Assembly: GCA_039566865.1 (NCBI GenBank) | Contig: CM076952.1 | Location: 15,520,501 to 15,584,500, forward strand | Direction of reading: 5' to 3' | Source: Aurelia coerulea | Taxonomy: Eukaryota > Cnidaria > Scyphozoa > Semaeostomeae > Ulmaridae | DNA length: 64,000 nucleotides | Shown: piece by piece, positions 41,401 through 49,309 of the stretch | Layout: every line of letters starts with the position of its first letter | Position numbering within the stretch: position 1 is the stretch's first letter | Notes under the pieces: generated by a model | What the model saw: only the letters and a program-made list of their open reading frames with translations | Database searches by the model: none | Told to the model about the DNA's origin: nothing | Program-made: the position numbers and the translations under genes

Positions 41401-43306
41401 GGAAAAGCCGTATTTTCGAAGTCGTGTTAGAGCGGCTTTCCTTCAGAAACCAAGAACAAGTGAAGGCTTCCTTGTTTCGGCCTTGGTCGCTAAAATGGAC
41501 AGCTAAGGTTTAGCTTGGTCCTGGAAGATTTTTTGGTGGTAGACTGTCGAAAAGAATTTGAAATCACTGACGAGGAAATGCTAACGTTGTTTGGCGTTGA
41601 GACTACCAAATACAATGATGAACAAGGAGAAACAAAGAATTTCCGTCATATGATAAAGCCTCGCAGGATCCTTCCTGAAGAATACTCGAATCTTAGGCCC
41701 CAGTTACTCGATACCGGATTCATCACACACCGGATTGCTTTGACAATTAAGAGTAGTAGCAACGAAGCTCATCATCAGTAGGCATATTCAAACACTCTGA
41801 AAAGTGGATCTTATACTTAATTGCCAGTAGCTGTGCTTCAGACATTTGACAAATTATTTTTTGAAGGAACGTAATCCAGAACAGGTTGCAACAAACATGA
41901 CACATACGGACAATTTAGTAGCAACGAAGCTAAGCGAGCGTATTTAAACACTCTGGACCAACGGAACTTATACTGATGGTCAAGTAGGCTGCTGATCTCC
42001 TAGCGGTTTTCTGGGGAAGGATAACCAAGCAACTTGCTATGTCAAAACTAATTGCACATTCCCTTTGTCCTTAACACCCCTAAGATGTTGCTAAACCATA
42101 GTATTTCGAAGGAGTTTCATGCCAAGGAGCAAGAAAAGTACATCTAGTTTGTTAACTGCACAAGGATGTTTGTCGGAACGTTTCATATGGAAGAAGGACT
42201 CGCGTAGTAATTGGTATACTCTTTTTTACCTGGTGGGATAGTGTTTGTTTTCATGCTTTGGTAATGAAAAGTGCGATTGTCATTTATTTTGAATTAGCAT
42301 ATGCAGCGGAGTACACCCACTCCTAACCAACAAGAGCAGATTTTGTTATACAATAAACATAACCTATTATTTTGTAATAAATAAACATAATCTAAGCGGC
42401 AGAACTTTAGATTTACCCCTCTTCTTTCGCTATAAGCACATAACTTCCCTTAAAAACCATCTTTCGCTTGCATAAGGCGAGAGTTTGCCCTACCAGTTTT
42501 GGGGAAACTTTTGCGGCTTTGTTTGTTTTGAATTACTGGTTGAAAGAATTTCCTTTGTCTGCAGCCGCTATTCGCTTTGAATTGAGGTGTCAATCAAACG
42601 CAACTGTTGCTATTGTATTACAAAATCTGCTCTTGTTCTCCTAACCTATATTCAGGAATCGCCCATACCCCATTTGCTGGTTTTAGTAAATTCATTTATA
42701 AAGATGAAGTGGTGAGATGGTTTTAAAACAAATATTTCTAAAAAATCCATTCTTGCTCTACATCAGAATTTGAAGGAACGAAATGTTAACATTTATCTCA
42801 AGAAAATACTGTAAATTGCCGAAGGCGTTACATTCTGTGAAAGAAATATTCACTCCAGAACAATTTAGATTATCAAACAAATCACAATTTGAAACGATGT
42901 AACTTAGAAGTGTTTCGTTCGACCCAAACTTGATGACTGATTGAAATATTTGACCGGCGTAAGAATTTTGCTTTTATTTCCTTCTCTGTAGGTTGACTGG
43001 GACTCAGAGCAAGAATGCTTCCATACCCTGGCCAGTGTTTGCAGCACATTCTTTGCATTTGGCCAGAACGAACTCGACATTAAGCCTCTAGAAAACGCAG
43101 AGGATTCAAGTTTATCTGGTGGCAAAGGTGACCGTTCCCATGACGAGGCTACCCCAAAAGAGCGGCCATGGAAATGGATTGTTCAACATGTTTTGTTCCC
43201 GGCAATCAGGCATGGACTTGTCCCCCCAAGAAAACTGTCAGAAGATGGAACAATTTTACAAATTGCCAACCTTCCAGATCTTTACAAAGTATTTGAACGA
43301 TGTTAG
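14241..43306 (+). CDS. MLH1: DNA mismatch repair protein MLH1, complete gene in 7 coding exons
   Basis: MLH1 pairs with PMS2-type partners to form MutL-alpha, the nuclear ATPase/endonuclease complex that acts after MutS recognises a mismatch; it also acts in meiotic crossing over (family knowledge). Joining 14241-14400, 26803-27051, 29875-30540, 32790-32922, 34669-34817, 40759-41303 and 42992-43306 gives 2217 nt, 738 residues plus TAG, all with GT-AG borders and compatible phases. Visible motifs: E34 and N38 in [10 protein letters not shown]63 in QDDGCGI, TTSK at 81-84, GFRGEALAS at 98-106, transducer-domain [18 protein letters not shown] at 379-387, a basic KRKR at 454-457 and terminal FERC. 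Length is close to the usual ~750; the low-complexity linker in exons 4-5 is short. The start is the ATG at 14241; it places E34/N38 at the same numbers as in vertebrate MLH1. No frameshift or missing key residue was seen. Confidence 0.97.
14720..14974 (+). repeat. Short direct repeats and a partial CCCGGG element
   Basis: GGCAGGGATAT followed by CAATGTC recurs four times. ACCCCCCGGGCAAGCC and ATGCCCGGGGGCCGGGG at 14780-14830 are a fragment of the element at 14975-15275. Confidence 0.55.
14975..15275. mobile_element. CCCGGG-rich palindromic element, copy 1 (intron 1)
   Basis: Inverted ends TTCAATTCCTACCCTGACC and GGTCAGGGTAGGAATTGAA. The interior has five to six copies of AAATGCCCGGGGGCCGGG, each itself palindromic. 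A second full copy is at 62974-63286 with the same internal order. GC-rich against an AT-rich surround. Non-autonomous; family unknown. Confidence 0.75.
15276..17248. other. MLH1 intron 1, no feature
   Basis: AT-rich sequence without recognisable coding or transposon features, apart from a GGGGGGGGGCAGGGGGCATGTGCCCCCC tract-like end split around 17140-17167, which resembles the ends of small foldback elements. Confidence 0.4.
17642..18875 (-). pseudogene. LINE reverse transcriptase
   Basis: A 346-residue frame with RT blocks in order: [64 protein letters not shown] and the catalytic MYADDTSI. Continues after a frameshift as [16 protein letters not shown]. All catalytic aspartates are present, but the reading frame is broken at about 17850 and again at about 17660. 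Confidence 0.85.
19055..19402 (-). pseudogene. LINE endonuclease end and linker to RT
   Basis: Encodes the last endonuclease strand ([18 protein letters not shown], here VFCVRKFRG) and the linker with [12 protein letters not shown] and [11 protein letters not shown]. The paralogous linker is at 38376-38708 in intron 5. Confidence 0.7.
19804..21566 (-). mobile_element. Second LINE, 5'-truncated, inserted into the CR1-like LINE
   Basis: Minus-strand LINE of another family. It starts within the RT ([17 protein letters not shown] near 21530), has [25 protein letters not shown] and [10 protein letters not shown] (21096-21425), then [14 protein letters not shown] and a C-terminal domain with [13 protein letters not shown] (20098-20286). 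The 3' end is an A-run (T14 at 19804-19816). GGGAACGTCTT occurs at both borders (19793-19803 and 21567-21577). Frames are broken in several places. A fragment of the same family is at 62060-62735. Confidence 0.85.
21567..21818 (-). pseudogene. LINE endonuclease, N-terminal part
   Basis: Starts [11 protein letters not shown] (conserved SxNxNS block), has [10 protein letters not shown] (the ETK/ETW catalytic block) and ends KVREDVP, where the second LINE interrupts it. The remainder ([22 protein letters not shown]) follows on the minus strand from 19793 downward, with a frameshift and an in-frame stop near 19730. Confidence 0.75.
22044..22511 (-). pseudogene. LINE ORF1, SGNH esterase-like domain
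   Basis: The frame contains [14 protein letters not shown] (block III-like GTNNL), VSIILHRGD and a terminal [19 protein letters not shown], where the H-L-N-x-x-G pattern matches the last block of SGNH hydrolases in CR1-type ORF1. The nucleophile block upstream reads VSIVDDQ in another frame, so a small deletion near 22510 breaks it. Confidence 0.7.
22657..23271 (-). pseudogene. LINE ORF1, N-terminal coiled-coil part
   Basis: A 204-residue frame with a long Lys/Glu-rich heptad region (about residues 12-90, from RLSEIEKKL to LNKIIEND), then a low-complexity part with RPRQQP. This is the nucleic-acid binding/oligomerising ORF1 of the CR1-like LINE. It runs out of frame before the esterase-like domain. 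Confidence 0.7.
23344..24715 (-). mobile_element. CR1-like LINE, 5'-truncated copy
   Basis: Minus-strand RT frame 23974-24690 with [47 protein letters not shown] and [15 protein letters not shown], then C-terminal pieces at 23533-23981. The 3' end is an ATTTCATTTC-type repeat at 23344-23375, directly against the 5' end of the previous LINE. The 5' end is cut inside the RT at about 24715 (LHSVLTCLL). Confidence 0.85.
24957..25339. repeat. Near-perfect palindrome, 178-bp arms
   Basis: Arms 24957-25134 and 25162-25339 are inverted copies with about one mismatch. The 27-bp spacer is two tandem copies of GTTTCCGAGATCG plus one base. Both strands carry the same open frame ([30 protein letters not shown]) because of the symmetry. 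The frame on the minus strand extends to 24812 with no recognised domain. Confidence 0.9.
25720..26092 (+). mobile_element. AAGCCAAAGTAAAGG family, copy 3
   Basis: Starts with CCATGGCGGGGGGGGGG, has AAACCGAAGAGAAAATAGCT, GGGTATAGGTTGGG, two TTCTAAGCCAAAGTAAAG-type phrases and GGGCGTGGTCCC, and ends TGATCACGCCACTG. Same order as 10208-10554. Confidence 0.6.
26122..26473. mobile_element. Foldback element, 139-bp arms, with CACTGTT duplication
   Basis: Arms 26122-26260 and 26335-26473 are inverted repeats with few mismatches; the loop is 74 bp. Ends are CATGGGCAATAATGCACC. CACTGTT flanks both sides (26115-26121 and 26474-26480), a 7-bp target duplication. No transposase. It lies 330 bp before the MLH1 exon 2 acceptor. 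Confidence 0.8.
26803..27051 (+). CDS. MLH1: MLH1 exon 2 (residues 54-137)
   Basis: Acceptor TTTCAG, donor GTAAAC. Codes for the ATP-binding motif D63-x-G-x-G, the ATP-lid TTSK and [11 protein letters not shown], then the strand ending at GNMIG. The open frame continues past the donor into the intron as far as 27296, but the conserved protein resumes only at 29875. Confidence 0.95.
27052..28025. other. MLH1 intron 2, first part
   Basis: Contains a G/C-tract foldback-like end at about 27382-27500 (AGTAGCGTAGCCAGG with GGGGCGGCCGCCCC) and CTCGCTTCGCTCGC phrases at 27627 and 27829. No exon seen: the frame that runs on from exon 2 ends at 27296. Confidence 0.45.
28026..28410 (+). mobile_element. 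AAGCCAAAGTAAAGG family, copy 4
   Basis: Has AAACCGAAGAGAAAATAGCT, three repeats of GATATTGGGAGATGCATTC with AAGCCAAAGTAAAGG, GGGCGTGGCCC, the CTGGGGG-CTTCG-CCCCTAG hairpin and the end CCTGGCCACGCCGCTG. The 5' end appears cut. Confidence 0.6.
28411..29874. other. MLH1 intron 2, remainder
   Basis: A fragment of the hairpin module (CCCCCGGACCCCCATTTTTA with CTCGCTTCACTCGC) at 28560-28600; otherwise AT-rich and without recognised features. Confidence 0.45.
29875..30540 (+). CDS. MLH1: MLH1 exon 3 (residues 137-359)
   Basis: The largest exon, 666 nt. It starts after TTACAG and ends before GTGAGT. It holds the end of the GHKL fold ([15 protein letters not shown]) and the whole S5 transducer domain ([34 protein letters not shown]). 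This one exon covers what several exons encode in vertebrates. Confidence 0.96.
30625..30783. mobile_element. Small MITE, GGCCAGTTTCCAGTCAGTGG family, copy 1
   Basis: About 160 bp with inverted ends around CAGTTTCTAGTCAGTGGAAT and ACTGGCTGGAGACTGGCC. The second copy at 50736-50896 matches through the interior (TTGAATAGAAATT). No clear target duplication for this copy. Confidence 0.6.
31235..31758. mobile_element. mariner-like MITE in MLH1 intron 3
   Basis: Left end CCGGTTGTCCCTAAAAGAGT and right end ACTTTTTTGGGACACCCGG are imperfect inverted repeats of the CCGGGTGTCCC type seen in mariner elements; TA follows the right end. The interior has no transposase similarity. Confidence 0.6.
31794..31910. 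repeat. Short dispersed repeat with GATTGGTTCTTGAT core
   Basis: Shares GATTGGTTCTTGAT, GTATTTT and TTCGAAG phrases with 41343-41445 in intron 6. It is partly self-complementary (GGCGTTCGAAAATACGGCTC against GAAGCCGTATTGG). Family unknown. Confidence 0.5.
32790..32922 (+). CDS. MLH1: MLH1 exon 4 (residues 359-403)
   Basis: Acceptor CTTCAG, donor GTATGT; the phase fits on both sides. It holds the conserved [11 protein letters not shown] segment that follows the transducer domain in MLH1 proteins. Too short to show as a standalone open frame; found from splice sites and homology. Confidence 0.9.
32923..34668. other. MLH1 intron 4
   Basis: AT-rich intron. GGGACACCCAGTATG at 34578 resembles one mariner end, about 80 bp before the exon 5 acceptor; its partner end was not found. 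Nothing else recognised. Confidence 0.45.
34669..34817 (+). CDS. MLH1: MLH1 exon 5 (linker, residues 403-453)
   Basis: Acceptor CTACCCAG, donor GTAAGA, phases compatible with exons 4 and 6. The encoded stretch is Ser/Thr/Asp-rich and poorly conserved, as expected for the flexible MLH1 linker, so the support is from frame and splice sites rather than sequence similarity. The end of a mariner-like repeat lies about 80 bp upstream of its acceptor. Confidence 0.8.
35521..35593 (+). repeat. Inverted repeat, left member (partner 40559-40632)
   Basis: ATTTGCCAGTTAGGAAAAAG through GACAGCCCTAGTAACAGTCG matches the reverse complement of 40559-40632 closely. The pair flanks the three LINE pieces of intron 5. 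Confidence 0.7.
35693..36137 (-). mobile_element. CR1-like LINE 3' fragment
   Basis: Minus-strand frame 35843-36109 encodes the RT C-terminal tail: [37 protein letters not shown] and KPWNNLE. The 3' end is TTTCATTTT-like at 35693-35715. Same family as the copies at 17249 and 36457. Confidence 0.75.
36457..38757 (-). mobile_element. CR1-like LINE, 5'-truncated, in MLH1 intron 5
   Basis: Minus strand: linker with [15 protein letters not shown] (38376-38708), RT (37457-38335) with [49 protein letters not shown] and [10 protein letters not shown], then 37300-37509 and the C-terminal 36635-37279 ([28 protein letters not shown]). Starts at about 38757 within the end of the endonuclease. Frames are broken three times, and position 2 after YADD is N rather than T. 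Confidence 0.85.
38758..40110 (-). mobile_element. Degenerate LINE RT of another family, intron 5
   Basis: Minus strand frames 39829-40089 ([17 protein letters not shown]) and 39657-39917 ([32 protein letters not shown]) are the N-terminal RT blocks. Translation of 39000-39480 still shows [13 protein letters not shown] and [16 protein letters not shown] in pieces. Many stops and shifts; old copy. The next LINE begins where it ends. Confidence 0.75.
40559..40632 (-). repeat. Inverted repeat, right member (partner 35521-35593)
   Basis: Reverse complement of the repeat at 35521. Could be two ends of one 5-kb element or two independent insertions of one short repeat. Confidence 0.7.
40726..40740 (+). 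repeat. Mariner-type end next to the exon 6 acceptor
   Basis: TGGGACACCCGGTAT is a CCGGGTGTCCCA-type end, about 20 bp upstream of exon 6, so that the pyrimidine tract of the acceptor starts right after it. No left partner was found in the intron. Confidence 0.45.
40759..41303 (+). CDS. MLH1: MLH1 exon 6 (residues 453-634)
   Basis: Acceptor TTTTCTAG, donor GTGAGT. Starts with a basic KRKR cluster (likely nuclear localisation signal), then the start of the C-terminal dimerisation domain: [58 protein letters not shown] and [11 protein letters not shown]. Confidence 0.96.
41343..41445. repeat. Short dispersed repeat with GATTGGTTCTTGAT core, copy 2
   Basis: Second copy of the repeat at 31794-31910, in MLH1 intron 6. 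The frame 41515-41781 further on is not conserved in MLH1 and lacks splice support. Confidence 0.45.
42320..42648. mobile_element. Small inverted-repeat element in intron 6
   Basis: Left CTCCTAACCAACAAGAGCAG and right CTGCTCTTGTTCTCCTAACC sides are inverted around ATTTTGT(A/T)ATACAATA. About 330 bp, non-coding. Confidence 0.55.
42992..43306 (+). CDS. MLH1: MLH1 exon 7 (residues 635-738, terminal)
   Basis: Acceptor TCTCTGTAG. Codes for [10 protein letters not shown], the conserved [14 protein letters not shown] helix, [16 protein letters not shown] end (here [11 protein letters not shown]) and stop TAG at 43304-43306. The C-terminal FERC is near-invariant in MLH1 and is known to contribute to the partner's metal-dependent endonuclease site. 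Confidence 0.96.
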   Translation, partial: VDWDSEQECFHTLASVCSTFFAFGQNELDIKPLENAEDSSLSGGKGDRSHDEATPKERPWKWIVQHVLFPAIRHGLVPPRKLSEDGTILQIANLPDLYKVFERC

Positions 43307-43309
43307 ATA

Positions 43310-44828
43310 AAGGTATGATATTGAATTGATCATTTTGCTTTCTGTTACAGTTTACAGTTGCTATCTGGAGCACCTTTTAATTCGAAATTTCGTTATTTCG
43401 AACGAATTTTCACTTCCCTTTAGAATTTGACATAGCAGATGTCAACTGTTGTAACAAATATTTTGTTTGCTACTCGTTGGCTAAAAGTAATTGCTGCATT
43501 TGCAACATCTTCAATATTAATTTTTTATCTCGAATTTGTTTTGATATGCAATCATTTTACGGAGCAAAGTAATCCTAAAGATTTTGCATTTTCCAGCCAG
43601 AGCTTTTGATCAGTGAAATTTGATGTTGTTATTTCTACGACCAATATAGTGGCCCTAAAAGTTACTAGGTTTGAACATTACCAAAGTTTTTATTTACTAT
43701 GAATAAAAGCGATGTAGTTGAATAGAGGAATAAGTGACGTTCTCAAAATCAAAAGATTTGGTGGTACTGTGTACGATTGATTGTGGCCTGTCAAGAATGG
43801 AGAGATCCCTCGGTGCATCCGATGTGCTCGTACTCATAATGAGATTGTTTGCTGTGCTTGAGATTTCTCCAAAGGACTGTGGCTGCGTTCATGCTGCTCT
43901 GTTTTCATTTCTATTCGGTTTGTTGATGAAAACGCTGCCCGTTCACAAGGCTCCGTTCACAAAGCTCCGATTGGGTGGCGCATATGGCATTGGGCGGCTG
44001 CAGGGAGCTTTACACTATAGCTCCCTGGGCAGCTGCTGTCCATCGGCGCGTGGGGACCCTCTGCTCATTACCGTGCATTTGTGTTCTCCCAAATTTCCAA
44101 TACTCGCAGATATTGTTGCCTGACATCAGATGTGAGACAGGCATTAACTTTTTCCTCGTAATTTTGTTGTGTTTTTTTCCTTGTGTATTAAAATTTTCAG
44201 TTGTAAGTGCTTTTCATTGGGGAACTTCGATGACCAAGTGTCTGTTCCTGCCATGATAGGCACAGTAGCTGTTGAGAATTCTTCTCCTTAATTGATTATA
44301 AAAAAAGATAAAAAAGGCTCCGTTTTAAAATAAATACACTATGACTACAATAAGTGCTCACACTGCTCCAGCAAGACAGTGCTGTCAACCCCCAACCTCT
44401 TCAAAAACAAAGCCTGTCAAAAATGTGCGAAATGACGTGTTTGTCGGCCATTGTAAATGAGCAGCCTTCAAGAGCCTATACAAAGGAATACGAAGAGTTT
44501 TCAAAGGTCTCCTTTTTTGGCTTTCACATGGAAAACAGATCATTTTCAAAACGCATCATTTTTGAATTTATGTATATTTGTTAGCATTTCGAAAATTTCC
44601 TTGCATCCGTGGAGATGCATTCGCAGCCTTTTGCAGACAGGCCTAAAAGTTTGATCGAGTGTTGTTATCATTCTTTCCTTACAATAATTTGAATAATGAT
44701 GGTAAAATGCCGGCAGAAAGTTGTGTCCTCTTGGGAGATAGAAAGAGCTTCTATATGACCAGTACGTTTAACAATACACATATAATGGAAAGTAGTGTTT
44801 GCGTTTCAGGCCCATGTTAAGATATCAT
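43310..44828. other. Downstream of MLH1, no gene recognised
   Basis: Open frames at 43734-44123 and 43975-44256 have no recognisable domain and include a Cys/Leu-rich composition without splice support. MLH1 3' UTR probably occupies the first 400 bp. Confidence 0.4.
43702..43707 (+). terminator. Candidate poly(A) signal AATAAA for MLH1
   Basis: First canonical AATAAA I notice downstream of the MLH1 stop, about 395 bp after it, in AT-rich sequence. Support is the hexamer only. Confidence 0.35.
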
Positions 44829-45480
44829 TTCCTTTTACTGCGGCAAAGTGAATGAATTTAGAAATGAATACTTGATGGTTTCTTTATGTACTAAATTATT
44901 AATTTCATCAATACTATCATTATAGTAAGCACTATGAGTTAAAGTCAGTATTCTTTTTGTATACATGTACTTCAATGTGTTCCAACCAACAAAATTTAGC
45001 ACTCCCACATTGCCAATATCCTTTGGAACTTTATGGATTAATCTTGCTGCTCTTATGTGTATCCTTTCTAAGTCATTAAACAATGATACAGAGCAAGAAC
45101 CCCATACTGCAATGCCATAGGTAACACTTGGAATTATTGTTCTAAAATACAATGTCTCCAACACTTCCTTTGGCAGGCGTAAATGTCTCGTTAGTTTATC
45201 TTCACATTAAAGGATTTACAAGCCCTTTTTATGTGATCGTTCCATGACAATTTGCTGTCAATTCTGACTCCTAAACAATCAGAGTACGATTTATATTGGA
45301 CCACAGATTGGCCCAGTTTGATTGGCAATAAAGGACCTATAAAGTTCTTTGAATCCAACATAAGGACATCTGTCTTTCCCTTGTGAATGGTCAGCTGATT
45401 TAAGGTTGCACCATGTCAAAACTTCATCCATGACTTTATCTAAGTCAAAACTTCATCTATGACTTTGGTTGGGTCATCAC
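44829..45480 (-). mobile_element. LINE 3' fragment (RT C-terminal domain)
   Basis: Minus-strand frame 44835-45164 has SVTYGIAVWGSCSVSLFNDL, RIHIRAARLIHKVPKD, the conserved post-RT domain of non-LTR elements. Upstream, broken frames give WNDHIKRACKS. A near-duplicate 30-bp phrase (CAAAACTTCATC...ATGACTTT) occurs at 45417 and 45450. Confidence 0.7.
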
Positions 45481-46200
45481 TAAACACCAGAAGCATTCAC
45501 AACGATACTTCACTGTTCAAGAGTGATTGTATGGATCTTGTGAGACAAGAAATTAACAAAATTTAAACTATCGGCAGTTTTCTGGAGTTGATTACTTTTT
45601 GCACTGGTTCATGATGTCGAGAGAGCTATAAGAAATGTTTCACAACCTGCACAGATGTTTGCAATGTCGTTTCTATGTTGATCTTTCACATAATGTGTTG
45701 CGTCTTTCTCTTTAATTCACGCTACCGTCATTAACTTTGTTTGCGTTTGAAGAACAAAAATTAGCGAAATGCTTATATGATTACTGGGTGTGTGTGAAAT
45801 CTCATTTAGCGCTTCGTCTAGTGTAAAAAAGCATTAATTGATCGTGTAGATAGAGAGAGACTATTTTATATGAAATGCTGCTGGATAATTCAAATAGAGT
45901 GATATGTACGTTACCTCGTAATCAAATTTCCAGCTGTTTGCATAGCAATTATACCGGGTTAGTGAACAAAACCAATCCCCATTTGAAAGGCCAGTGCTCC
46001 CGGGATACCAAGATGATGAAATTTGCAAAAATCTCATTTTATGGTGGACATGTTCAAATCTATTTTTAATTTTACCTGACAGAAATTGGCCACTCCGTTC
46101 TGAAATTATGAGGAAATTTCTCTTTCAAGAAACCTTCAAAACGTGCCTAAAATTGTGAATAAATTTTCTACCTTACAGTATTGGCTTTTACATGCTTACA

Positions 46201-46275
46201 TGCGTGTTATCCCTGTGGGAGCATAACGGCATTATTCCGGGCGATTTCATCATCCCCAGAGGATAACACGCGCTA
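46201..46275. repeat. Short hairpin with GCGTGTTATCC arms
   Basis: GCGTGTTATCCCTGTGGG near 46201 pairs with CCCCAGAGGATAACACGC near 46258, with a loop of about 35 bp. Could be a tiny MITE. Surrounding 45481-47080 is otherwise AT-rich with nothing recognised, apart from an isolated AGAGTGTCCCAAAAAA (46481), which looks like one mariner end. Confidence 0.4.
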
Positions 46276-47084
46276 AAGCGTGCAGAAGTCATTGCTGTAA
46301 GGCCTGTGTAAGGCAGAAATGATAGGAACATTTGGTCGTGATTTTGGGCACGTTTTGGAGGTTTCTTGAAGAGGCTTTCTCGATATAGTCCCTCTTGATT
46401 TCAAAATGGTGGGAGCTTTCCGTCAGGTCAATTTTAAGATAGATTTTAAAATATCTGCCATGCCATTAAATTACATACAGAGTGTCCCAAAAAACATGTG
46501 CGCTGTTTGAGTGGCTGCTGCGGAGCTGCCATAAATTCAACTTTTCCGTTCTTAAGATAATTAATAGAAGAGACTTCAACTTAAAGTTTGACACCGAGTT
46601 TGAATAAATCTGATAAGCAGCTGCTGATTTATGGAGCAAGAAAGTCAAAATCACTGGCTGTCTCAAAACCAGAGCATTCAATATTATCCAATATGTTAAA
46701 ATCAAAGAAATCGATTGAAAAAACGAACCTAGTCCGGTTTTCTGATGTTCACAAGTGAGACAAATAGTCATGAATTAGATGTTTTGATAACCAAGAATAT
46801 TGAACATAGCCAGGGTTGCTATAGATGTTGATGTGGAACACAAGTGCTGCAGGCCATGACATGCGTCCATCGGTTATTTTGCTTCTCAAAAGTGATAATG
46901 TCGTTTTAAACCAAGAATGTTGCGTTGAGCAGGCTGCCTGGTGAAAATCCTTGAGTTATGTGGTCATTAATTATTCCTACATGTGTTTCCTGACATAACT
47001 CCAAAGTTTAATAAAATTCAAGTTATAAGGTTATACTTATAGATGTAGTTATTTTCGGTTGAATGAAATGAATTAGAAAATAAC

Positions 47085-48060
47085 TTGTAGATTGAGACAA
47101 GAAATGAAGTCATTACAATTCTCGAAAAGTGCACATTGAGACAAGAAATGAAGCCATTAGTGCGTGAAAACCCTGTGAGGGGGCAGGGAATGAAGCCATT
47201 TCTTTTCTGAAAAAAAAAAACTGTACAATCAAACAAAAAAATAAACACAGTTCATTGGATGATGAAACCTGTTCACACAGAAATGAGGCTGGTCTATGTA
47301 CGACAATCGACGATCGTACACTATTGGTAGGCCAGACGTTTTTAGCCTGAAAACTGCATGGAAACTGAATAGCCTGAAAATGTCAGTGCCCGTAAATCCT
47401 CGACTAAGCCCCCATGGGACTTATTTGTAGAAAGGAAATTTTAGATCGAGGCTTATTTTAGGGGGGCGCTTTTTTTAGAAAAGGGACTTATTAAGGATCA
47501 TGGCGGATTGGTGATAATTAGCTGATAACGATGTGCAGAACTTTGTAAAATACATGGCATTTTCAATTATAATTTATAGGAGATGCTGTGCAAATAGTTG
47601 TTGTCGATGTAACACTGGAATATCATATAACCCACCTCATTTGCATATAAAACCCAATGTGTGTTTCATGGGGCTTATTCGAAGATTGCGGGCCTATTCG
47701 AGGGCTTACGGAAAGCGCGAAAAGTCTTTAGAGATTGATACAAACTAGGATGATCAAAGCGCAAAAAAGCCATTATTCGAGACAAAAGTGAATCCATTGC
47801 AATGCATGAAAGCCCTACATACAGAGGTGAAAAACATTTAATTAATTGCATTGTTAAGCCAGGCGATAAGACAAAATGATAATTTACACATTGCTTGACA
47901 AAGTGTACAGTGAGGAAAAGAATGGAACAATTTTATTGCACGAGAGACGAGAAATGTTCATATGGAAATAACACATTACGATGCATGAACATCCTACATT
48001 CCTAGAAGAAGTGGAGCCATTACATTGCAAGAAACTGTACAATGAGGCAGGTGTGCTTTT
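47085..48060. repeat. Degenerate tandem repeat, about 45-bp unit
   Basis: The phrase GAGACAAGAAATGAAGCCATT and variants (GAATGAAGCCATTTC, GTGGAGCCATTACATTGC, GTGAATCCATTGCAATGC) recurs at irregular 40-60 bp steps at 47090-47215 and 47760-48055, each followed by a CATGAAA/CGAGAAA-like phrase. The middle (47260-47750) is not repeated. Old, decayed satellite. Confidence 0.5.
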
Positions 48061-48745
48061 CAACAATCGAAAACGCCTTGCATTCCTTTGAAACCTTTGA
48101 GTGCAGATTTTGTTTTTAAAATTATGTGTTGTTATTCATAATTAATGTTGTAGTTCCATTCTAACAGGTACCGATCGTATGAAAACTCCTTAAATTTCAT
48201 GACCGACAATGTGAGAGGTGACTTATAGAGACAGGTTGTTTGCATCTTGTATAAGGGGCCACAAATCGATTTAGTTTCATATGTACTTTGAGCTCAAAGG
48301 TGCTAGTTGTGAAGTTTAACAACATTGAAGAGAAGCAGCGCAAGACAGGTTCGTACAAAAAAATTTTGAAAATATTTATTTCCTTAAATAATGAACAGTC
48401 TATTCAAGTCTATTTAACCAAACAATCATCCCACCCACATTAAACTCAAAGCAACGGACTATCTGACTTCCATCAATCAAAGGTAAACATTTGCCAACTA
48501 TCGATAGCTGGCCTCCAAAATTTAAGTTCTTGGATGATTTAATCTTTAGTTAGTGTTAGAAAGTCATTTTCTCTTTTGGTGATTATATCTACTTTGGTAA
48601 TTTGAGCATGTGCTGGAAGTTTCTTAGAATTGCAATACTGCAACTGTAAGTGTTGTTGAATGATTCCGACTTATTCTCAAGTTTTCGTTGTTGTTTTTTG
48701 TCGGAAGGATCACCCGTTTCTTAAATGGAATTTGTTAGAGTACTA

Positions 48746-49135
48746 CACTCATTTTTTTTTATAAGAAACTAAGGTCCGGGGCTGGTAGGCAGTTTCTTAG
48801 ATTTTTGGGTCATTTTGCTACCAAAAGTTTCTTACATGTTTCTTATATTTTTAATGCCAGAAGTTTAGATTTAATCTTATTTTGTCTGAAGGGTTCCCAA
48901 ATTACTCAGTAAGATCTCAAAACAAGTCAATAACATAATTCGCACTCAAAATAGTGTCCAAACAGTTGCTATAATAACTGTACCGAGTCAAAAATATTTG
49001 ATTGCGACAGGAAAATTAAAACTGTAAATTACAAAAGTTTCTTAGCTTTTTAAATCCAGGTAGGGTTGTTTCTTAACTTTAGAAAAATTGAGCCTACCGT
49101 TTCTTATAAGTGGTTTCTTATAAAAAAAATGAGTG
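48746..49135. mobile_element. MITE with CACTCATTTTTTTTATAAG ends and TA duplication
   Basis: Left CACTCATTTTTTTTTATAAG and right CTTATAAAAAAAATGAGTG are inverted repeats, flanked by TA on both sides (48744-48745, 49136-49137), as for Tc1/mariner-type insertion. GTTTCTTA is repeated many times inside. Non-coding. Confidence 0.75.
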
Positions 49136-49309
49136 TATTTCTTTTTCTATAAATTACTTTATCAATACCGCGAATTACAGTACAAGACAAAAAGGCAATA
49201 ATATGCCGTAGATTTCCTAGACCAAATAGAGAATAGATGATGTACCGTAAATGTATTTTGAGCTGACAGCTTAATCTTAAAGTTAGGTAAGGAGGCTGGA
49301 CGATAAAAG

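Noticed and set aside
41515..41781. 88-residue frame in intron 6 as an extra MLH1 exon
   Set aside because: Exon 6 (ends LATD) and exon 7 (starts VDWDSE) join exactly as in MLH1 proteins; the frame has no counterpart.
43734..44256. Frames of 129 and 93 residues downstream of MLH1
   Set aside because: No recognisable domain, overlapping frames, no splice or conservation support.
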